A stretch of DNA of 64,000 bases from Roseiarcus sp963759955 (GCA_963759955.1 CAVXCA010000056.1:248001-312000); one strand, 5' to 3'; shown: positions 26,042 through 34,698, counted from the first letter of the stretch. Numbers and translations: made by a program. Notes: generated by a model not told the origin, from the sequence alone.

Positions 26042-27055
26042 CTACCGGATTTCCTTCGCCGCAAGCGGCGCGACGGCGTCGACGTTCTTGGGGTCGACGA
26101 ACGCGCCGGCCGTGTTGATGTCGAGGCCGGAGAAGCCGTACTTCTTGGTCAGGCAGATGTTGAGGATCGGCAGGTAGCCCTGCAGATAGGGCTGCTGGTC
26201 GATCACCAGCTCCTGGTAGCCTTCCTTGACCGCCTTGGCGGTGGCCGGCGACATGTCGAAGCCGGCGAAGAACACTTCGCCCGGCTTCAACGACGCCGCG
26301 CGCGCATAGACGCCGACGTTCGCAGTCAGCGCGCCATGGTCGGTGACAACGAGCTTGATGCCCGGATTGGCCTTCATCACGCCGACGAAGATCGGGGTGC
26401 CGGCGTTTGGATCGGCGTCGGTCGCCTTGTCGATCTCCTGGTAGATCACCTTGGCGCCGGTCTTCTCGATCGCCTCGATCACGCCGACCGTGCGCGAGCC
26501 GCGGTCGCCGCCCTGACCCTTGAGGCCCCATACGAAGGCGAGATCGCCCGCCTTCAGCCCGGCCCGCTTGGCCGCTTCCGCGCCGAGCGCGAATCCGGCG
26601 GCGTGGTTGGGCGCGCCGACGTAGCCCATGCCGTCAGGCCCATACTTCGCCTGCGCGATGGGCAGCGCGGTGTTCGCCGTGGTGAAGATGATGCCCTGGG
26701 CGAACGCCTTGTCGATCTGCGGATCGGAGGCCGCGTCGCCTGGGTGGCCCATGAAGGCGATGCCGTCGACCTTGGTGGCGATGGCCTGCTGCAACTGGGT
26801 GATCATCAGGTTCGGATCCCAGTTGGAGAAGTAGTAGGTGACGGCCGGCCCGAGATCGAGTTCGGCCTGTCGATAGCCGTTATAGACGTTGTTGGCGAAC
26901 ACGCCGCCCTGCGGACCGCCGGGGAACGCGGCGATCTTGACGCCCGCACACCATTTGGGCGTCGGGTCCGTCGCATGAGCCGTCTGAACCGCGCCGACAG
27001 CGAGCGCCAGCGCCGCCGAAATCATAAGAACGCGCCGCGTTTGTGCCTTGACCAT
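26042..27055 (-). CDS. Sugar ABC transporter periplasmic binding protein
   Basis: A 337-residue type I periplasmic binding protein. The Sec signal peptide is MVKAQTRRVLMISAALALAV and ends near AHA/TDPTP. The mature protein has the two-lobe pattern of ribose/rhizopine binders (GVFANNVYNGYRQAELDLG; GIAFMGHPGDAASDPQIDKA; VVTDHGALTANVG). The ATG at 27055 follows a purine-rich leader; the upstream open frame is not signal-peptide-like. First gene of its operon; an FNR/FixK-type box lies about 250 bp upstream. Confidence 0.92.
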   Translation of the reverse strand: MVKAQTRRVLMISAALALAVGAVQTAHATDPTPKWCAGVKIAAFPGGPQGGVFANNVYNGYRQAELDLGPAVTYYFSNWDPNLMITQLQQAIATKVDGIAFMGHPGDAASDPQIDKAFAQGIIFTTANTALPIAQAKYGPDGMGYVGAPNHAAGFALGAEAAKRAGLKAGDLAFVWGLKGQGGDRGSRTVGVIEAIEKTGAKVIYQEIDKATDADPNAGTPIFVGVMKANPGIKLVVTDHGALTANVGVYARAASLKPGEVFFAGFDMSPATAKAVKEGYQELVIDQQPYLQGYLPILNICLTKKYGFSGLDINTAGAFVDPKNVDAVAPLAAKEIR

Positions 27056-27301
27056 GACATCCTCCGTTAGACTGCCCGCCCGCAACCACCTCTGCGCCCG
27101 AAAGGACACAAAGCCATGAGCCCCGCCTTCGCCGCTTTCCGTGTGAACGCGTCCCCGAAGTCGCCGACGGAATTCTGAATCCGAACTCTCGTCTTTTCGA
27201 CGTCCGATCATTAACGATGATTTCTTTCTCCTGGACGCAGCGGGGCCTTGCGCGAAAATCGCAAGTAAAAATCGAGATTAGGTCGCGACGCCTTCGTCGC
27301 C

Positions 27302-27315
27302 TTGATTTTGATCAA
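27302..27315. promoter_or_regulatory. Perfect FNR/FixK-type box upstream of the first sugar ABC operon
   Basis: TTGAT-TTTG-ATCAA is an exact match to the FNR/FixK consensus. On the minus strand a TAATCT hexamer (27280-27275) lies 21 nt from the box, placing the box near -41 from a start around 27268. The rest of the 315-bp gap (27056-27370) holds a long leader to the binding-protein gene and nothing else recognised. The protein that binds is not encoded in the window. Confidence 0.65.
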
Positions 27316-27370
27316 CGCGAGATCGCGAATTGTGGCGGAGCAGGCGGCGGCTTAGCCGGCCGCCCGCGCG

Positions 27371-28438
27371 TCAGGGGCGGGCGCCGCCGCGATCCACGTC
27401 CCGTTCGAGGTAGTGCGCCGCCGACTGCTCGCGCAGCCGCTGCGCGGCGCTCTCGGGCGTGATGTCGCGCTGCGGCGAGCCGAGCAACTCGAAGCCGACC
27501 ATGAACTTGCGCACCGTCGCCGAGCGCAGCAGAGGCGGATAGAAATGGCCGTGGAAATGCCATTCCGGATGCTCCGCCCCATCGGTCGGCGACTGGTGGA
27601 AGCCCATCGAATAGGGAAACGGAATCTCGAACAGATTGTCGTAGCGGATCGTCAGGGCGCGCAGGATGTCGGCGAGGCCCCTCGTCTCCGCGGCGCTCAG
27701 TTCGTCCATCGCGCCGAAATGCCGACGCGGCAGCACGAGCGTCTCGAACGGCCACACCGCCCAGAACGGCGTCAACGCGACGAAATGCTCGTTCTCGCAG
27801 ACCACGCGCTCGCCGGACGCGAGTTCGAGCGCGAGATAGTCGCACAGCAGGCAGCCGCGGCGCTCGAGGCGGTATGCGGACTGCGAAGCGAGCTCCTTGG
27901 CGGCCTCGTTGGGCAGGCTCCGGGTGGCCCAGACCTGGCAATGCGGGTGTGGGTTGCTGGCGCCCATCATGGCGCCGCGGTTCTCGAAGATCTGCACCCA
28001 GTTGATCGCCTCGATGGCGCCGAGTTCGCGATACTGCTCGGCCCACACCCGCACCACCGGCTCGATCTCTTCCACGCTCATGCGCGCGAGCGTCAGGTCG
28101 TGGCGCGGCGAGAAGCAGATCACTCGGCAGACGCCGCTCTCGGGCTCGGCGACGATCAGGCCGCCACGATCGACGGCGCCGCGCCCAGCATCGATGCGCA
28201 GGGCGGGGAAGTCGTTGTCGAACACGAGCGTGCTGGGATAATCGGGGTTGACGTCGCCGTGCGCGCGCCGGTTGCCGGGGCAGAGATAACATTCAGGATC
28301 GTAAGCGACGACGGCGGGCTGCGCCGGCCGCTCGATCTGCCCTTGCCACGGCCGCTGCGTGCGGTGCGGCGAAACCAGCACCCATTCGCGCGTCAGCGCG
28401 TTGAAGCGGCGGTGCGAGGTGTCCTGAAATAGCGTCAT
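27371..28438 (-). CDS. galT: Galactose-1-phosphate uridylyltransferase
   Basis: A 355-residue Leloir-pathway enzyme that exchanges UMP between UDP-glucose and galactose-1-phosphate. Zinc ligands C50-x2-C53 are in DPECYLCPGN. The catalytic motif is HPHCQVWAT within GASNPHPHCQ, and the C-terminal histidines are in FHQSPTDGAEHPEWHFHGHFYPP. It follows galK by 51 bp on the minus strand and is the last gene of the set. galE is not in the window. Confidence 0.96.
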   Translation of the reverse strand: MTLFQDTSHRRFNALTREWVLVSPHRTQRPWQGQIERPAQPAVVAYDPECYLCPGNRRAHGDVNPDYPSTLVFDNDFPALRIDAGRGAVDRGGLIVAEPESGVCRVICFSPRHDLTLARMSVEEIEPVVRVWAEQYRELGAIEAINWVQIFENRGAMMGASNPHPHCQVWATRSLPNEAAKELASQSAYRLERRGCLLCDYLALELASGERVVCENEHFVALTPFWAVWPFETLVLPRRHFGAMDELSAAETRGLADILRALTIRYDNLFEIPFPYSMGFHQSPTDGAEHPEWHFHGHFYPPLLRSATVRKFMVGFELLGSPQRDITPESAAQRLREQSAAHYLERDVDRGGARP

Positions 28439-28489
28439 GGCCGCGCCTCGGCCCGCGTGATCGTCTGCATGGCGGCGTCGCCCTCTCCT

Positions 28490-29647
28490 CTAGTCCGTGA
28501 CGACGCCGACGCCGTCGCCCGGCGAACAGACCAAGATCTCCGGCGTGATCCCGGTCGCCGCGAAGTAGCCCGCGGCGACGCTCGCGCGGAACCGCTCGAC
28601 TGCGTCGGCGCGCACCATGCTCACCGTGCAGCCGCCGAAGCCGCCGCCGGTCATGCGCGAGCCGAGCACGCCCTCGACGTCCCAGGCGAGTTCGACCAGA
28701 ATGTCGAGTTCGCGGCAGCTGATTTCGTAGTCGTCGCGCATGCTGACGTGCGAAGCGTTCATCAGTCGCCCGAATTCCTCGACCCGCCCGGCGTCGAGCG
28801 CGGCGCCGGCGCGCAGCACGCGGTCGTTCTCGGTGACGATGTGGCGGCAGCGGCGGAAAGTCAGTTCGGGCAGCGCCGTGGCGTGCGCCATGAGCTCGGC
28901 CATGCTGACATCGCGCAACGCGCGCACGCCCGGCATCGAGGGCGCGAGCAGCGCCACGCCGCGCTCGCACTCCGCGCGGCGCAGATTGTATTCGCCGGCC
29001 GCCAGTTCGTGACGCACCATCGAGTTGCTGATCACCAGCCGGACCGAGGGCGTGATCGGCGCCAGCCGGAACGTCAGGCTGCGGCAGTCCAGCAGCAAGG
29101 CATGACCCGCGGCGCCATGGCAGGAGACGAACTGGTCCATGATGCCGCAGCGCATGCCGACGAACTCGTTCTCGGCGCGCTGGCAGGCGAGCGCGAGCCG
29201 AGTGCGGTCCACCGCGACGCTGGCGAGATCGAGCAGCGCGTAGCCGGTCGAGACCTCCAGTGCCGCCGAGGAGCTGAGGCCGGAACCGATCGGCACTTCG
29301 CTGTCGATCAGCAGGTTCGTCCCGACCAGCCGATGGCCCGCCTGGGCCAGCATCACCGCGACGCCGCGGACGTAATCGCTCCAGTCGCGCCGCGGGCTGG
29401 GGGCGGGGTCGTCGAGATCGAACTCGATCGCCGCGCCGAGACGCAGCGATTGAATGCGCAGCCGCCGGTCGGGCCGCGCCGCCGCCGCGACCCAAGTGCA
29501 TAGCTCGAGCGCCGCCGGCAGCACGAAGCCGTCGTTGTAGTCGGTGTGTTCGCCGATCAGATTGACGCGCCCCGGGGCGCGGTACAGCCGCGGCTCGCCG
29601 GCGAATTCCTGCCGAAACCTGTCCTTGAGCTCGGCTGGGCCGCCCAT
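28490..29647 (-). CDS. galK: Galactokinase
   Basis: A 385-residue GHMP kinase phosphorylating galactose at C1. The galactokinase signature is RVNLIGEHTDYNDGFVLPA, the ATP motif is PIGSGLSSSAALEVS, and the third GHMP motif is GSRMTGGGFGGCTVS. The ATG at 29647 (MGGPAELKDRFRQEF) is chosen for a GAAGG site and family alignment; the frame is open to 29818. It lies between the second sugar ABC transporter and galT, which suggests that this transporter imports galactose or a galactoside. Confidence 0.95.
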   Translation of the reverse strand: MGGPAELKDRFRQEFAGEPRLYRAPGRVNLIGEHTDYNDGFVLPAALELCTWVAAAARPDRRLRIQSLRLGAAIEFDLDDPAPSPRRDWSDYVRGVAVMLAQAGHRLVGTNLLIDSEVPIGSGLSSSAALEVSTGYALLDLASVAVDRTRLALACQRAENEFVGMRCGIMDQFVSCHGAAGHALLLDCRSLTFRLAPITPSVRLVISNSMVRHELAAGEYNLRRAECERGVALLAPSMPGVRALRDVSMAELMAHATALPELTFRRCRHIVTENDRVLRAGAALDAGRVEEFGRLMNASHVSMRDDYEISCRELDILVELAWDVEGVLGSRMTGGGFGGCTVSMVRADAVERFRASVAAGYFAATGITPEILVCSPGDGVGVVTD

Positions 29648-29825
29648 CGCTCGCACCTTCAATTCCCGGCCGAACGCCAGCACGGACCGGCCCCCGTTGG
29701 CCGACCGAATCGTATTACTAATGTATGGCAGGCCTCGGCGCCAGCGCCGGCGCCGGCCGTTCATGGCGACGAAAGGCCGCCGGCGGTTTCCCGCCGGCGA
29801 AATGATTGACTCAAGCAAGACGCGC

Positions 29826-30812
29826 TCAGCGGATGCCCTTGTCGATCAGATCGACCAGACCGCCGATCGTCTTCGGGGTGACGACGCCTGCGGCGGTGTT
29901 GAGGTACAATCCCGGCATCTTGTACTTGGCGGTCAGCACGCACTGCAGCACGGGGAAATAGCCCTGCATGTAGAGGAGCTGGTCGAGCGTGGCGCTGATG
30001 TATCCCGACTTCAGACCGTCGATCGTCGCCGGGGCGAGGTCGATGCCGCCGACGATGATCTCGCCGGGCTTCTTGCCCGCCTTCTGCAGAGCCTGAGGCA
30101 TAACGCCGGTCACGCCGCCGTGCTGCAGGCCGATGGCCTTCAGATTCGGATGAGACTGAATATAGGCGGCGAACTGCGGGATGCCGATCGACGGGTCGCT
30201 GTTGACGTCCTGCGGGATGTCGAGCCGGTCGACCTTGAGGCCGGCCTTCTCCAGCGTGTCGGCGAGGGACTTCTCCGAAATGCCGCGCTCGGCCTGGCTG
30301 AAGATGCCCCAGACCACCGCCTCGTCGCCCGCCTTCAGGCCCTGCGCGATCATCGCGTTGGCGGTCAGGGCGCCGCCTATGGCGAGATCGACGCCAGCAT
30401 AGCCGAAGCCCTTAGCCCCGAACTCGTTCAGCAAGGGCGTCAGGGGGGCGTTGCCGCTTGTAACCTCGATGCCCTGGTCGAAGGCTTGCTTGACGAGATC
30501 GTGAAACGCGACCGCGCCAGGATGGCCCATGATCTCGATGCAGTCCGGCTTGGCGGCCATCGCCTCCTTGAACTGGGCGATCATCGTCTCCGGCGCCCAG
30601 GCGGAGAATTGCGCCTTGAGCGTGACGCCCAGCGCGGCGGCGGCCTCGGTCGCGCCGGTCTGGCGCGCAAGGGTGGTGCCGTCGCCGGCGTTGCCGCCCA
30701 TTTGCATATACATCACCAGGCCTTTGCCGATCGGATCGGCCGAGGCGGGTCCGGCGACCAGGGCCAACGCGGCCACGGCGACGCCAACGAGAAGTTGTGT
30801 CGAAAGACGCAT
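29826..30812 (-). CDS. Sugar ABC transporter periplasmic binding protein (second system)
   Basis: A 328-residue type I periplasmic binding protein. The signal peptide is MRLSTQLLVGVAVAALALVA ending near ASA/DPIGKG. The mature fold has VMYMQMGGNAGDGTTLARQTG, CIEIMGHPGAVAFHDLVKQA and GLQHGGVTGVMPQALQKAG. It is paralogous to the binding protein at 26042-27055 but only distantly. Followed after about 180 bp by galK. Ligand not visible; a galactose-related sugar is inferred from the neighbours. Confidence 0.91.
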   Translation of the reverse strand: MRLSTQLLVGVAVAALALVAGPASADPIGKGLVMYMQMGGNAGDGTTLARQTGATEAAAALGVTLKAQFSAWAPETMIAQFKEAMAAKPDCIEIMGHPGAVAFHDLVKQAFDQGIEVTSGNAPLTPLLNEFGAKGFGYAGVDLAIGGALTANAMIAQGLKAGDEAVVWGIFSQAERGISEKSLADTLEKAGLKVDRLDIPQDVNSDPSIGIPQFAAYIQSHPNLKAIGLQHGGVTGVMPQALQKAGKKPGEIIVGGIDLAPATIDGLKSGYISATLDQLLYMQGYFPVLQCVLTAKYKMPGLYLNTAAGVVTPKTIGGLVDLIDKGIR

Positions 30813-30866
30813 GTTCGTTGCTCCCTTTCATGTCCCCAGCCTTCACGGGGAGTGAAGCGGGGACCA

Positions 30867-31940
30867 CTACTCGGAGGCGCGCGTCTGCGAAGGGGGCGCG
30901 CCGCCGAATCCGGTAAACGACCGCAAGCGGGCGAATACGGCGAGCCAACGCTGCGGTTCGTCGGCGTATAGGTAGAAGATGATGGCCGCGAGGAAGACCA
31001 GCCCCTGGACCGTGCGCACCCAGGCGCCGGTCAGGCCAGTGGCGACGAGTTCGGCTTCGATCATGCCGATGATGAAGCAGCCGAACACGGTGCCGATGAT
31101 CGTCGCCCGGCCGCCAAAAATCGACGTGCCGCCGATCAGCACCGACGCGATCGCGGTGAGCAGATAGCCCTGCCCCTGGTTGCCGAAGAAGTTCTTGTTC
31201 TCCAGCGTCAGCATGATCGCCGCGCAGGCCGCCAGCGCCCCCATCAGCGTGAAGATCTTGATCTTCTCGCGATCGACGTCGATGCCGACCACGCGCGAGA
31301 CGTCGTTGGAGTCGCCGATGAACAGGGTGTGCTCGCCGAAACGGTGGCGGGTGAGGATGACCCAGAGAAAGCCGACGATCAGCGCCGTCCACACCGCCTG
31401 GATCGAGAACTCCTGGAGCCAACCGACGCTCGTCATCGTCGCGAAGGGACGCCCTACGATCCATTGCCACACCGAGCTCTCTTCAGCGCCGCGCAACGCA
31501 TAGGACTTGCCGCCGGAGAGCACCGTCGCCATGCCGGCCCAGAAGAACTGCGTCCCCAGAGTCGTCATGAACGAGGGAATGCCGACCTTGGCGATGATCC
31601 AGCCGTTGACGAAGCCGACGAGGACGCCGGAGGCGACGCCGGCGACGACCGCGATCCAGCCGAGGTTGTACTCCTTGAACAACACCGCGAAGACGAAACC
31701 GGAGAAGGAGATGATCGCCGGGAAGCACAGATCGATCTCGCCCGCCCCGATCACGAAGGTGAGGCCGATCGCGAGCAAGATCAGAGGCGGCCACGACGAA
31801 AGGAAGATCATGTAGATGTCGGGCCTGAGGAACACCTCCGGCGCTTCGACCATGAACAACGTCAACAGCAGCGCGAAGACGATGATGATCGGCATCGCCT
31901 CGAAGCGCCGAAAGAATGTTGCGCCGGACGGCTGCGCCAT
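30867..31940 (-). CDS. Sugar ABC transporter permease (second system)
   Basis: A 357-residue CUT2 permease with about ten hydrophobic helices. Conserved blocks are FVIGAGEIDLCFPAIISFSG and LIGGTSIFGGRATIIGTVFG. The ATG at 31940 has a GGGGAG ribosome site. It lies 16 bp after the ATPase gene and precedes the binding-protein gene, so the order here is ATPase-permease-SBP, the reverse of the first system. Confidence 0.92.
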   Translation of the reverse strand: MAQPSGATFFRRFEAMPIIIVFALLLTLFMVEAPEVFLRPDIYMIFLSSWPPLILLAIGLTFVIGAGEIDLCFPAIISFSGFVFAVLFKEYNLGWIAVVAGVASGVLVGFVNGWIIAKVGIPSFMTTLGTQFFWAGMATVLSGGKSYALRGAEESSVWQWIVGRPFATMTSVGWLQEFSIQAVWTALIVGFLWVILTRHRFGEHTLFIGDSNDVSRVVGIDVDREKIKIFTLMGALAACAAIMLTLENKNFFGNQGQGYLLTAIASVLIGGTSIFGGRATIIGTVFGCFIIGMIEAELVATGLTGAWVRTVQGLVFLAAIIFYLYADEPQRWLAVFARLRSFTGFGGAPPSQTRASE

Positions 31941-31956
31941 TGCTTGTCGCTCCCCC

Positions 31957-32745
31957 TTAACTCTTGTGCTGAAGCGCAATGAGATATTCGGTCAGCTCGG
32001 TGACCGACATGTCCTTCGGGCTCAGTTCGGAAACGATCCGCCCGCGATCGAGCACGACCAACCGGTCGGCGACTTCGTGGACGTGGGCGAGGTTGTGCTC
32101 AATGTAGATGCAGGCGCGCCCCAAGTCCTTGATGCGCCGCACGAAGTCGATGACCTTGCGCACTTCGGCGACGCCCAGCGCGGCGGTCGGCTCGTCGAGG
32201 ACGATGAGGTCGGCGTTGTAGTGCATGGCGCGGCCGATGGCGATGCCCTGGCGCTCGCCGCCCGAGAGATTGCCGATGGTCGAGTTGACGGTGATGCCGA
32301 CGCTGCGGAAGCCGATGACGTCGAGCAGGATTTGGTTGGCGATCTCTTTCTCGCGCTTGATGTCGATGAAGCCGAAGCGGTTGGTGATCTGCCGGCCGAC
32401 GAAGAAGTTGCGCCACAGCGGCTGCTTCTCGGCGAGCGACTTGTCCTGATAGACGGTCTCGATGGAGAGATTGTGCGCCCGGCGCACCGAATAGTCGGAG
32501 AGGTCGACGGGCTGGTCGCGCACGAAGATGCGGCCGGCGGTCGGCCGGATCACGCCGGTCATGATCTTGATGATCGTCGACTTGCCGGCGCCGTTGTCGC
32601 CGATCAGGCCGACGATTTCGTTCCTGCCGATGCTCAAATTGATGTCGTGAAGCGCTTGCACGGCGCCGAAATACTTCTGCACGCCTTCGAGCCGGATGAT
32701 CGACTGAAAGGCCGGAGTTTCGGGGCTCGTCGCTATAGCGCTCAT
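31957..32745 (-). CDS. Sugar ABC transporter ATP-binding protein (second system)
   Basis: A 262-residue single-domain ATPase. Walker A is GDNGAGKST, the signature is LSGGERQGIAIG and Walker B is LIVLDEPTAALG. The ATG at 32745 (MSAIATSPETPAF) is chosen since the ABC fold starts soon after; the frame is open to 32817. It is the first gene of the likely operon ATPase-permease-SBP-galK-galT (32745 down to 27371). Confidence 0.92.
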   Translation of the reverse strand: MSAIATSPETPAFQSIIRLEGVQKYFGAVQALHDINLSIGRNEIVGLIGDNGAGKSTIIKIMTGVIRPTAGRIFVRDQPVDLSDYSVRRAHNLSIETVYQDKSLAEKQPLWRNFFVGRQITNRFGFIDIKREKEIANQILLDVIGFRSVGITVNSTIGNLSGGERQGIAIGRAMHYNADLIVLDEPTAALGVAEVRKVIDFVRRIKDLGRACIYIEHNLAHVHEVADRLVVLDRGRIVSELSPKDMSVTELTEYLIALQHKS

Positions 32746-32901
32746 GCCGCCGGCTCGATTTGCTTGGCAGGCTCGACCCAGCTCGACAAAAGCGCAGGCG
32801 CGCCTCCCCCGGCGCATTTAGCGCGTCGCGCGGGGAACGCCGCTGGCGCCCACATGCCTTGCGTGGGTTTCCTTTATCGCGCCGGCGGCGCCCGTCCCGT
32901 C

Positions 32902-32915
32902 TTGACGCACATCAA
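32902..32915. promoter_or_regulatory. FNR/FixK-type box upstream of the sugar ABC-gal operon
   Basis: TTGAC-GCAC-ATCAA matches the FNR/FixK consensus at 9 of 10 positions. On the minus strand a GATAAA hexamer (32878-32873) lies 23 nt away, giving a box centre close to -41.5 from a start near 32867. The ATPase gene begins about 120 bp downstream. The box and spacing are seen; regulation is inferred. Confidence 0.6.
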
Positions 32916-32961
32916 ACATCCCGGCCGCGGCATGGAAATCTGCGGCGGGCGGCGATGGGAG

Positions 32962-33552
32962 TCACCTCCACTTGCCGAGCTTCGCCATCATCCTCGCCGA
33001 CAGCCGGTCGACTTGGCCCTGCCCCAGCCGCTCGGCTCGATAGATCGACAGCATGTCGAATTTGCACGTGGGGGCGCAGGCGCCCAAGATTGCCGTCTTC
33101 AGCACGCGCCGCACCGGCCGCCGCATCACGAGCCGATCGACCCACCAGGGCGCGCCGAGCGAGGTCGCCGCCAGAGCGTGGCGCAGATTGCGCAATCGCC
33201 CCCTGATCGGGCCGAAATCGTCGGCATGGTCGTAAGTCGCGCCGGGCGCCCATACACGGTCGAACCAGCCCTTGAGGATGGCGGGAAAGCCGAACCACCA
33301 GGTCGGAAAGCACAGGACCAGACCTTCGGCGGCGACGAGGCGATCGATGTGAGACTGCACCGCGCTTGCGTCATAACGGCCGTAATAGCTCGCGCGCTCC
33401 GCCTCGGTCAGCGCGGCGGCGAATGCGTCGCGGTAGAGGTCCTCGAGCCAAACCTCGTGCCCGGCCGCGCGCAACGCCTCGGCGGCGCTCGCGGCCAGCG
33501 CGCAGCAGAGGCTTTCGCGCAAAGGGTGCGCGACGACGACGAGGCATTTCAT
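32962..33552 (-). CDS. NAD(P)H dehydrogenase/quinone reductase, flavodoxin-like fold
   Basis: A 196-residue FMN/FAD-dependent oxidoreductase of the NQO1/YwrO/KefF type. It starts MKCLVVVAHPLRESLCCALA (flavin phosphate loop). The mid-motif is LVLCFPTWWFGFPAILKGWFDRVW. This group performs two-electron reduction of quinones. The ATG at 33552 is chosen for fold alignment. The gene diverges from an ICMT-like gene, and the shared region carries two inverted repeats of operator type. Confidence 0.88.
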   Translation of the reverse strand: MKCLVVVAHPLRESLCCALAASAAEALRAAGHEVWLEDLYRDAFAAALTEAERASYYGRYDASAVQSHIDRLVAAEGLVLCFPTWWFGFPAILKGWFDRVWAPGATYDHADDFGPIRGRLRNLRHALAATSLGAPWWVDRLVMRRPVRRVLKTAILGACAPTCKFDMLSIYRAERLGQGQVDRLSARMMAKLGKWR

Positions 33553-33683
33553 GACGGGCGAGCGTACGACGGCGCGCGGCGGAAGTCTCGGGATAAGGAG
33601 CGCGGCGACGGGCACAGGCGGGGATTTCAGCCGACGGCCCGGCGTTTTGCATTGAGGCCGCGACATTGGGCTGCTTTCCGCAG

Positions 33684-33724
33684 TTGACATCGCTAACGTC
33701 ACGCGTTAGTTTACAGCGTAAACT
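33684..33724 (+). promoter_or_regulatory. Promoter with two tandem inverted-repeat operators
   Basis: A -35 TTGACA (33684-33689), 17 nt, then a -10-like TAGTTT (33707-33712). The first dyad CTAACG-N5-CGTTAG (33693-33709) fills the spacer. The second, AGTTTAC-AGC-GTAAACT (33708-33724), covers the -10 and start. Such dyads of 6-7 bp arms are typical of TetR-family operators. They lie between the oxidoreductase gene (minus) and the ICMT-like gene (plus). The repressor is not identified. Confidence 0.55.
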
Positions 33725-33806
33725 TTGCGTCGAAAGCACGGCGGCGGCAGCCTCCTCGCTGGAGAAATGCCGGCGCCGGGCGCCTGCACGCCAAACGGAG
33801 TCAGGG

Positions 33807-34292
33807 ATGCCGAGCTCGGCCAATGCTTTGGCGGAACGGCGCAAAGTGGGAATGCTGATTCCGCCGCCACTCCTCCTCCTGGCGCTGATCGCGTCGTGCC
33901 TCGGCGCGCAAGCCGTGTGGCTCGGCGGGTTCACGTTCTCGCCGACGCGCGGCGTCCTGGGCGCCTTGATGCTGCTCGCCTCCGTGGCGCTCGTCGCCTC
34001 CTGCGGCCGGCTCTTCAGGAAGGCCGGCACGCCGTTCCGGCCGACCTCGCCGGCGACGACCACCGTCTCGGAGGGGCCGTACCGCTTCAGCCGAAACCCG
34101 ATGTACCTCGGCATGGCCGGCCTGCTGGCGGGTCTCGGCGTGCTGCTCGGCGGCGTCTCATTCGCCGCCGCCGTGATCGTTTTCTTAGGCGTCGTCCATT
34201 TCGGCGTCGTGCTTCCCGAAGAGCGCTATCTCGAATCCCTGCTCGGCGAGAGCTATCGACAGTACAAACGGCAGGTTCGGCGGTGGGTGTAA
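33807..34292 (+). CDS. Isoprenylcysteine carboxyl methyltransferase-like (ICMT/PEMT) membrane protein
   Basis: A 161-residue membrane protein. Helices are at LIPPPLLLLALIASCLGAQA, GVLGALMLLASVALVASC and GMAGLLAGLGVLLGG onward. The SAM-binding ICMT/PEMT signature is GPYRFSRNPMYLGM, with the C-terminal EERYLESLLGESYRQYKRQVRRW. The ATG at 33807 has a GGAG site (33796-33799); a later ATG at 33852 is possible. Bacterial members methylate small lipophilic or phospholipid substrates; the substrate here is unknown. Confidence 0.85.
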   Translation: MPSSANALAERRKVGMLIPPPLLLLALIASCLGAQAVWLGGFTFSPTRGVLGALMLLASVALVASCGRLFRKAGTPFRPTSPATTTVSEGPYRFSRNPMYLGMAGLLAGLGVLLGGVSFAAAVIVFLGVVHFGVVLPEERYLESLLGESYRQYKRQVRRWV

Positions 34293-34698
34293 GGACGGCG
34301 TTGCGAGGCCGATTGATCCGGTCGGGCGCCCTGGACAGCGGCGCCTCGCCAGGATCGGCGGAAATGCGTTTCGCCCGCTGAAAAACGCGCCGACCGTCGC
34401 GGCGTTCGCGCGCGCGACGAATTCTTTCGGATAATCGGAATCAGTGCTATCCTGCTTATTCGGTCATCCTGCAAGCCCGTCGCCGAGGAGGTTGCAACGG
34501 CGGGAAAATTCGCCAAACCAGGATTTCGCCCTTGACGCGACATAAGGTATTGATATCACACGAATTATCTAAGGAATTCCTTGACGACGCTTGACATGGC
34601 TTGACGAGACTTGACGAAATTTGACGAACGCCTTGACGGCGAGAGAGGACGCGGGGCACCGGCCGCGCTCGGCGAGCGCCGCTACAGAGCCGCGAGCC
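34293..34698. other. Intergenic region between convergent genes with a repeat tract
   Basis: About 400 bp between the ends of the ICMT-like gene and obgE. It is more AT-rich than its surroundings near 34540-34580 (TTGATATCACACGAATTATC). It contains the TTGAC decamer array listed separately and one further TTGACG at 34532. No protein gene is supported. Confidence 0.5.
34581..34638. repeat. Array of TTGAC repeats at 10-bp period
   Basis: Five TTGAC units start exactly 10 bp apart at 34581, 34591, 34601, 34611 and 34621, and a sixth starts at 34633. Four of the first five and the sixth continue as TTGACG. The 10-bp period places each unit on nearly the same face of the helix. The array lies between convergent genes where no promoter is needed. 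It could bind a protein cooperatively or be a degenerate simple repeat. Confidence 0.75.
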
